NCBI GenBank assembly: GCA_036554605.1
Contig: DATBMY010000047.1
Coordinates: 1 to 9,286, forward strand
Length of the DNA: 9,286 nucleotides
Direction of reading: 5' to 3'
From: DATBMY01 sp036554605
GTDB taxonomy: Bacteria > Acidobacteriota > Blastocatellia > UBA7656
In this document: positions 4,436-9,286 of the stretch, piece by piece
How positions within the stretch are numbered: the first letter of the stretch is position 1
How the letters are laid out: each line of letters starts with the position of its first letter
Translations under genes and position numbers: made by a program
Notes under the pieces: model-generated
What the model saw: only the letters and a program-made list of their open reading frames with translations
Told to the model about the DNA's origin: nothing
Databases searched by the model: none

Positions 4436-6727
4436 TTGTCAAAGGACTCAAAGCAGAATAAGGGCGCGAAAGATTCCGGCAACGCATCGCGGCAAAGACG
4501 GACTACCGTGGTAGTGCTTTCGATAATCGTGCTGCTTTTGTTGTTGTCGCTCGTCGCCCAGAGCGCATTCAACCCAAGCCCCTTCGTCACGCCGGACACG
4601 GCCGCGGAGACGTTGCTGCTTTACGCGCTCTCATCACTTAATTTTCTCGCGTTCGTTACTGTTCTTTTCATTCTGATAAGAAATCTGCTCAAGCTCGTAC
4701 GCGAGAGGCGGACGGCGCGGCCGGGCTCGAGGTTCAAGCTCCGGCTCGTAAGCTACGCCATAGGATTGTCGCTATTGCCGGCGCTCTTGCTCTTCTTCTT
4801 TGCGTTTGGTCTCTTAAACAGGAGCATCGACCGGTGGTTCGGCGAGCCGGCCCGGCAGATTGTTGATGATGCGCAGGCCATAGAGCAGAGCTATTTTCGA
4901 GATAAGCAAGATAGATTGATTGATTCGCTCACCGATATTGCCAGTAACATTCGGCCCCCGGCTGGCAGCGCAATCGACGATCAAAACCTCAGACGACTGC
5001 TCGAAAGCGAGAGGGCCAACCGCGGGCTCGTACTTCTGAAGGCCGGGACCGAATCGAATAACCTTGAGATTTCGGGCGAAGCGGCCGCGCCCGAAGCGGG
5101 CCTGGACCGGGCTCTTGCCGAAGCCGAACAAAGCGCCGCTCGCAACAACGCACCCTTTTCGACTCGCTATACAAGCCCCGACAACACGGCCGATTATGTA
5201 ATCGCGGCTCTGCCCGTTGAGTGGGGCTCGACCGAGAAAGGCGCGCTCGCGGCGGCAAGCCGTATCCCTCCGGAAATCACGGCTCGCGCCGCAAACATAA
5301 CCGAACAGCACGAGAACTTTCACAGCCTTCTCGGAAAGGTGAGGCGCATAAAGGCGATTTACCTTCTTCTGCTCGGATCGGTCACGCTGCTGCTGATCTT
5401 TTCGGCAAGCTGGCTCGCGCTTTATGTTGCGCGAGGGATCACGGTCCCCATACAGGCGCTTGCGGAAGCTACGGGACGCGTGGCCAGCGGCGATTTCGAT
5501 CATCCGGTCGACGTGGTCGCGGAGGATGAGCTTGCCGCGCTCGTCAATTCGTTCAACCAGATGGCAACGATGCTCGCGGAAAATCGCGAGCGGCTCGAAC
5601 ACGCGGCCGAAACGCTCGGCCGTGCAAACCTAGCCCTCGATAACCGGCGGCGTTATATCGAGACTGTGCTCGAATCGCTTTCGACCGGCGTCATATCTAC
5701 CGACGAGCGAACCGCGATTGCGACTATAAACAGCTCGGCGCTGGAAATGTTAGGTCTTTCGGAGCGGCCGGAGATAGGCACGCCGATTGGCAAGCTCACC
5801 GAATCCGACAACCAGTTCCACCGGCTCTGCCTGCGGGCTCGCAGGAGCAAGACCGCCCAGGCCGAAATCGAATACCGCCGCCCGGATGGCAGCACTATTC
5901 TAACCTCCACAACTGCCATCGCGCTCCGCAGCGTAGATGGCCGGATAGAGGGGTTCGTAATCGTCATCGAGGACCTGACCGATTTGATACAAGCAGAGCG
6001 CGCCGCGGCCTGGAGCGAGGTGGCCCGGCGCATGGCGCACGAGATAAAGAACCCGCTCACTCCGATACAGCTTTCGGCCGAGCGTATCATGCGAAATTAT
6101 GGCCGCGGCCCTGAACACGAAACCCGGTTCGCCGATGTAGTTCGCGAAGGGACCGCCACGATCGTGCGCGAGGTCTCTTCACTGCAACGCATGGTCGAAG
6201 AGTTCTCGCGCTTCGCCCGCTTGCCTGAAGCCAATCCGGTCAGCACCTCGGTCAATGATGTGGTTAGAAACGCTGTTGATCTTTATGCCGACAGGCTCGA
6301 AGAGATAAAGATTCGATGCGACATGGCGGGCGATATCCCGGCGTTGAAACTCGACCCCGAGCAAATCAAACAGGTACTGGTTAATCTGATTGACAACGCG
6401 ATTGAGGCGCTCAAGTCCGAAGACCACGGCGGGAACGGCGGGGGCAACGGCGGTGCGGGAAAGGGAGTCATCTCAATAGAATCGCGATACATGAAAATGT
6501 TGGAAGTTGTAAGGATCATCGTGTCCGACAGCGGCCACGGCATACATCCCAGAGATCGCGACAAGCTATTCTTGCCGAAATTCTCGACCCGCAAGCGCGG
6601 CACGGGGCTCGGACTTGCGATAGTCAGCCATATAATCGCCGATCATAAAGGCAGAATCTGGATAGAGGACAACAAGCCGCGAGGCGCCCGTTTTATCATC
6701 GAGCTGCCGGTGACGAGACCCGAATAA
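4436..6727 (+). CDS. NtrY-like transmembrane sensor histidine kinase
   Basis: A 763-residue membrane kinase of two-component signalling. Order: TM1 about 24-42, TM2 about 59-82 and TM3 about 103-127; an extracytoplasmic region about 130-307; TM4 about 308-331; HAMP about 330-385; a coiled linker; PAS about 403-520; a HisKA helix with the phospho-accepting His535 in RRMAHEIKNPLTPIQLS, a wording typical of NtrY; and an ATPase domain with N-box Asn654 (LVNLIDNAIEAL), G1 Asp698 (DSGHGI), KFSTRKRGTG and GLGLAIV from about 722. All catalytic residues are present. A Gly/Asn-rich insert (about 666-679) follows the N-box. Start: TTG at 4436 with GAGG 6 nt upstream. A TTG at 4421 gives 5 more residues but lacks a ribosome site, and a stop codon at 4406 excludes earlier starts. 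No response regulator is adjacent: both neighbours are on the other strand. Homologues usually pair with an NtrX-type sigma-54 activator, so the partner is probably elsewhere. The signal sensed is unknown. Confidence 0.92.
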   Translation: MSKDSKQNKGAKDSGNASRQRRTTVVVLSIIVLLLLLSLVAQSAFNPSPFVTPDTAAETLLLYALSSLNFLAFVTVLFILIRNLLKLVRERRTARPGSRFKLRLVSYAIGLSLLPALLLFFFAFGLLNRSIDRWFGEPARQIVDDAQAIEQSYFRDKQDRLIDSLTDIASNIRPPAGSAIDDQNLRRLLESERANRGLVLLKAGTESNNLEISGEAAAPEAGLDRALAEAEQSAARNNAPFSTRYTSPDNTADYVIAALPVEWGSTEKGALAAASRIPPEITARAANITEQHENFHSLLGKVRRIKAIYLLLLGSVTLLLIFSASWLALYVARGITVPIQALAEATGRVASGDFDHPVDVVAEDELAALVNSFNQMATMLAENRERLEHAAETLGRANLALDNRRRYIETVLESLSTGVISTDERTAIATINSSALEMLGLSERPEIGTPIGKLTESDNQFHRLCLRARRSKTAQAEIEYRRPDGSTILTSTTAIALRSVDGRIEGFVIVIEDLTDLIQAERAAAWSEVARRMAHEIKNPLTPIQLSAERIMRNYGRGPEHETRFADVVREGTATIVREVSSLQRMVEEFSRFARLPEANPVSTSVNDVVRNAVDLYADRLEEIKIRCDMAGDIPALKLDPEQIKQVLVNLIDNAIEALKSEDHGGNGGGNGGAGKGVISIESRYMKMLEVVRIIVSDSGHGIHPRDRDKLFLPKFSTRKRGTGLGLAIVSHIIADHKGRIWIEDNKPRGARFIIELPVTRPE

Positions 6728-6749
6728 GAGCATCGCCCACAAGCTCACC

Positions 6750-7607
6750 TCAAAGGTTCCCGTTCAATACTATGTTATCGATCAATCGCGTGTCGCCGAT
6801 GAAGACGGCCAGGGAAACCAGCGCGGGAGAATTGTGCGAGACGTAATCCAGCGGCGCGAGGCGCTCTGTATCGGTGATGGCTATGTAGTCGATCCTTGCG
6901 AGCGCCTCGGCCTCTATGAGCGAGCGCATGGCGGAGATAAGCCGGGCGGAATCCTTTTCGCCTCCGTTGTAGAGCGTGCGGCAGCGTTCGAGCGCGCGCC
7001 TCAGGACCGGCGCCGCCTTGCGCTCCTGAGCCGAGAGATAAACATTGCGCGATGAAAGCGCAAGACCATCCTCTTCGCGGACGGTCGGGCCGACTACGAT
7101 CTCGACGTCCATCGCAAGGTCCTGCACCATCCGCTTGATGATTATGACCTGCTGCGCGTCCTTGCGGCCGAAGAAGGCGAAATGAGGACTGACGATGTTG
7201 AAGAGCTTCGCTACCACGGTAGCGACACCGCGGAAATGGCCGGGACGGCTCGCGCCTTCGAGCCGGTCGCTTAAGCCATCTACGGTGACGTAGGTCGAGA
7301 ATCCGCCGGGGTATATATCTTCGGGCGATGGCGCGAAGATAAAGTCGACCCCGCGCGTGAAGGCAAGCTCGGCGTCGCGCGCAAGGTCTCGCGGGTAACG
7401 GTCGAGATCTTCCTCTGGCCCGAATTGAGCTGGATTGACGAAGACCGAGGCTATTACAACGTCGCACATCTCGCGCGCCCGCGACATAAGCGAGAGATGC
7501 CCTTCGTGCAACGCCCCCATGGTCGGCACGAACCCCGTGCGCTTGCCTTCGGAGCGAATGTCGCGGGCAGTGGATACCATTCTAGGTATGCGATTGATTA
7601 TCTCCAT
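6750..7607 (-). CDS. panC: pantothenate synthetase (pantoate--beta-alanine ligase)
   Basis: This cytoplasmic enzyme joins pantoate and beta-alanine to pantothenate using ATP, through a pantoyl-adenylate, on the route to coenzyme A. At 285 residues it has the usual length. The nucleotidyltransferase signature is intact: FVPTMGALHEGHLSL with the HIGH-like His34 and His37, FVNPAQFGPEEDLDRYPR with Gln61 for pantoate, FFGRKDAQQ (Lys149, Asp150, Gln152) and the KMSKS-like ALSSRN (Ser185, Ser186, Arg187). The start is the ATG at 7607, which gives the normal N-terminus. No clear ribosome site precedes it. It lies 24 nt after panB and is probably co-transcribed and partly coupled. Its 3' end faces the kinase gene with 22 nt between the stops and no visible terminator. 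No panD is present here. Confidence 0.97.
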   Translation of the reverse strand: MEIINRIPRMVSTARDIRSEGKRTGFVPTMGALHEGHLSLMSRAREMCDVVIASVFVNPAQFGPEEDLDRYPRDLARDAELAFTRGVDFIFAPSPEDIYPGGFSTYVTVDGLSDRLEGASRPGHFRGVATVVAKLFNIVSPHFAFFGRKDAQQVIIIKRMVQDLAMDVEIVVGPTVREEDGLALSSRNVYLSAQERKAAPVLRRALERCRTLYNGGEKDSARLISAMRSLIEAEALARIDYIAITDTERLAPLDYVSHNSPALVSLAVFIGDTRLIDNIVLNGNL

Positions 7608-7631
7608 GGGAAGGCGCCGCTTACTGCTCGG

Positions 7632-8531
7632 TTAGTTTATCGGCCCTAGAGGTGGCATCGATTGAGCTTGCCCCTCTTCTATCTCGACCTCGACCTCTAC
7701 CCCTTCGGGCAGATGATAGCTTTCGGCATCGGCCGGGAAGCGCCGACTATTCACATCCTCGGCATATTGCTTGAGCGCAGTCGCGACTTCGGATTTCATG
7801 TCGATATATTGACGAACGAATTTTGCTGTGTGGCCAAAAGTCAGGCCGACAAGATCGCTGAAGACCAGTATCTGCCCGTCGCAATCGACGCCCGCCCCTA
7901 TGCCGATTGTCGGAATGACCAATCTCTCGGTGATGATTCTCGATATTTCGGAAGGGATTCCTTCAAGCACCACCGCGAATGCCCCGGCTTGCTCAAGCGC
8001 GATGGCGTCCTCTATAAGCTCGCGCGCCGCCTCCATGCTCTTGCCCTGCACGCGGTATCCGCCCATACGCAGAACCGATTGCGGCGTCAGCCCTATATGA
8101 CCCATCACCGGAATTTCAGCCTGCACGATTGATTTGACCAGGCTGGCGCGCCGGGCGCCGCCTTCTATTTTAACGGCTTCCGCGCCGCCCTCTTTCACAA
8201 ATCTAATGGCCGATTCAAGCGCGCGCGAGGCGCTGTCTTGATATGACCCGAAAGGCATATCGCCAACTATCAACGCGCGCTGGGCGCCCCGCCTCACGGC
8301 GCGGGTTGCGGCAATCATCTCGTCGAGCGTCACCGGGAGAGTGGAGTCGTACCCGAGCACGGTCTGCGCCAGGCTGTCGCCTACCAGAATTATGTCGAAG
8401 CCAGCCTCATCGACAAGGCGCGCGGTAGGATAATCATAGGCGGTCAGTGCAACTATGGGCCGCCCGCCCTTGCGAGAGCGTATGTGCGGAGCAGTGACTT
8501 TTTTGGCGCTTCTCTCCGTGATGTGACTCAT
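7632..8531 (-). CDS. panB: 3-methyl-2-oxobutanoate hydroxymethyltransferase (ketopantoate synthase)
   Basis: This cytoplasmic TIM-barrel enzyme transfers a hydroxymethyl group from methylene-tetrahydrofolate to alpha-ketoisovalerate, making ketopantoate, the committed precursor of pantothenate. Metal and substrate residues are all in place: Asp52 in LVGDSLA, Asp91 in VGDMPFGSY, Lys121 and Glu123 in VKIEGG, His145 in MGHIGLTPQ and Glu190 in VLEGIPS. The family end FPADAESYHL is followed by about 24 extra residues, first acidic (VEVEVEIEEG) and then Gln/Pro-rich, making it 299 residues against about 264 in E. coli. The start ATG at 8531 is preceded by AAGGAG with a 5-nt gap. It is the first gene of panB-panC, with a strong promoter at 8576-8603. 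Ketopantoate reductase, the step between PanB and PanC, is not encoded in the window. Confidence 0.97.
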   Translation of the reverse strand: MSHITERSAKKVTAPHIRSRKGGRPIVALTAYDYPTARLVDEAGFDIILVGDSLAQTVLGYDSTLPVTLDEMIAATRAVRRGAQRALIVGDMPFGSYQDSASRALESAIRFVKEGGAEAVKIEGGARRASLVKSIVQAEIPVMGHIGLTPQSVLRMGGYRVQGKSMEAARELIEDAIALEQAGAFAVVLEGIPSEISRIITERLVIPTIGIGAGVDCDGQILVFSDLVGLTFGHTAKFVRQYIDMKSEVATALKQYAEDVNSRRFPADAESYHLPEGVEVEVEIEEGQAQSMPPLGPIN

Positions 8532-8575
8532 TTGTTCTCCTTGCGCGCAGGCTACGCTGAAATCAGTATGGATTG

Positions 8576-8603
8576 ATTATAGTGATTTCATACGGTATTG
8601 CAA
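8576..8603 (-). promoter_or_regulatory. sigma-70-type promoter of panB-panC
   Basis: On the minus strand TTGCAA (8603-8598) precedes a perfect TATAAT (8581-8576) by 16 nt; shifting the -35 box one base to TTTGCA gives 17. Transcription would start near 8569, about 37 nt before the panB ATG, and the leader holds the AAGGAG ribosome site. Confidence 0.7.
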
Positions 8604-8630
8604 AATGCGATGGCCCGGGCGGGGGATCAA

Positions 8631-8662
8631 ATAAAGCGGGCCGGCCCAGCCTGACCGGCCCG
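8631..8662 (-). terminator. intrinsic terminator of the IPT/TIG-domain gene
   Basis: CGGGCCGG and CCGGCCCG (8637-8644 and 8655-8662) form a perfect 8-bp GC stem with a 10-nt loop. On the minus strand it is followed by CTTTATTTGATC, a T-rich tract. It lies about 33 bp beyond the stop codon at 8696 and upstream of the panB promoter, so it separates the two minus-strand units. Confidence 0.7.
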
Positions 8663-8695
8663 AAGGAGAACAATAAGAATGAGGGACCGGCGCGA

Positions 8696-9286
8696 TCACT
8701 CCAGGCTTCGCGTAAAAGTGAAGACCTCCGACAATGATCCGTCGGGATTCTTGACCTGGAGCCTGACGCTGCTTCCTGGCGAAATACTTTTACCGGCTTT
8801 CTTCGAGACAAGCAGAGTGTCGGGGTTGTCCGAATCGTTCTTAATTTTTTTGGCCTTCTTTCCTTCGGATGAAGGAGTGTCGCACGCGTCGCAAATATAG
8901 ACTTGCGCGCCGTCGGCGAAGTTCTGGCCCGAAACAAAGAGCTTCTTGCCGCTTACCGAGGCGTTGGTAATGACCGGGCGAGGCTGGCCGGCACCGCTGC
9001 CGGAAATCACAAACAACCCGCTGATAATCTCGACCGCCGAGCCGTCTTTCTTACCTATCTGGATTCTAATACGGGCCTCGGGCGCATCAACATCGGGAAT
9101 GGTCCAGTCATAGCTCGACACGTTCGGATCGGTCGTGAAAAGAATCAGGTTCGCCCGCGGGTATCCGTCATCGCCGTCATTCGAGGTGTAGCGTATCTCT
9201 ATGTTGTCGATGTTCGACGCGCCGGTCGCACGCCAGTCTATGGTGTAGAGGGAACCGGGCGCTAGTGCTTGACCGGTCGGCTGAGA
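8696..9286 (-). CDS. secreted-type beta-sandwich protein with C-terminal IPT/TIG-like domain (5' end outside window)
   Basis: The frame is open from the window edge to the stop at 8696, giving the last 196 residues; the N-terminus is missing. The first about 95 visible residues (LAPGSLYTIDWRATGASN, then VSSYDWTIPD and ARIRIQIG) resemble the Ser-Thr-rich / Kre9-Knh1-like beta-sandwich repeat (GS-YTI-W---G, then Y-WT-P) found in bacterial extracellular proteins. From about residue 101, PVITNASVSGKKLFVSGQNFADGAQVYI to the end fits an IPT/TIG immunoglobulin-like fold. It has an odd insert with a CDAC pair (Cys-x-x-Cys) and a Lys-rich run (GKKAKKIK). Such modules usually serve cell-surface adhesion or substrate display; no catalytic motif is seen. 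Domain naming rests on motif memory. The GTG at 9121 is internal, since the fold begins upstream. A terminator follows the gene. Confidence 0.65.
   Translation of the reverse strand, partial: SQPTGQALAPGSLYTIDWRATGASNIDNIEIRYTSNDGDDGYPRANLILFTTDPNVSSYDWTIPDVDAPEARIRIQIGKKDGSAVEIISGLFVISGSGAGQPRPVITNASVSGKKLFVSGQNFADGAQVYICDACDTPSSEGKKAKKIKNDSDNPDTLLVSKKAGKSISPGSSVRLQVKNPDGSLSEVFTFTRSLE

Noticed and set aside
4814..5602. Long minus-strand frame opposite the kinase gene
   Set aside because: Complementary-strand shadow in GC-rich coding DNA; its protein shows no family motif, while the kinase on the other strand is unambiguous.
6728..6749. Terminator between the convergent kinase and panC genes
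   Set aside because: Only a weak GAGC/GCTC pairing and no T-run in the 22-nt gap.
6775..7467. Minus-strand frame within panC in another phase
   Set aside because: Arg-rich low-complexity product fully overlapped by the well-supported panC.
8663..8684. Ribosome site plus ATG (AAGGAGAACA, then ATG at 8679) for a plus-strand gene
   Set aside because: The frame that follows runs antisense over the IPT/TIG gene, and the site sits in the base of its terminator; coincidental.

Overview
The window looks like ordinary chromosomal DNA from a fairly GC-rich Gram-negative bacterium. It encodes a signal-peptide-bearing outer-membrane barrel, a GatCA amidotransferase and an NtrY-type sensor kinase. The gene mix, and a palindromic intergenic element of a type I associate with such genomes, would fit Acidobacteriota (Blastocatellia-like). 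That placement is a tentative inference, not something the sequence proves. No plasmid, phage, CRISPR or defence genes are visible.

Layout. (1) 1-602, + strand: the C-terminal part of an M28-family zinc peptidase. (2) 603-827: a short intergenic region with an imperfect hairpin and a sigma-54-like -24/-12 promoter. (3) 828-1310, +: a small outer-membrane beta-barrel protein, whose 3' end overlaps by 12 bp the convergent gene that follows. (4) 4060-1299, - strand: a compact operon gatC-gatA-eamA, coding for two subunits of the tRNA-dependent amidotransferase and a drug/metabolite-type permease. (5) 4061-4435: a divergent promoter region between gatC and a kinase gene. It is split by a 201-bp MITE-like element with terminal inverted repeats, 8-bp flanking direct repeats and a palindrome-rich core. 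(6) 4436-6727, +: an NtrY-like transmembrane histidine kinase with no response regulator beside it. (7) 8531-6750, -: panB-panC, two steps of pantothenate synthesis, with a clear promoter. (8) 8696-9286, -: the C-terminal part of a secreted-type beta-sandwich protein that ends in an IPT/TIG-like domain and is followed by a good intrinsic terminator.

The genes are mostly housekeeping: amidated tRNA for translation, and the coenzyme A precursor. They sit next to envelope and sensing functions. The most interesting parts are non-coding. They are the MITE-like insertion placed exactly midway between two sigma-70-type promoters that would originally have had only about 22 bp between their -35 boxes, and the sigma-54-type promoter in front of the barrel gene, in the same window as an orphan NtrY-type kinase. 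I see no convincing new multi-gene system.
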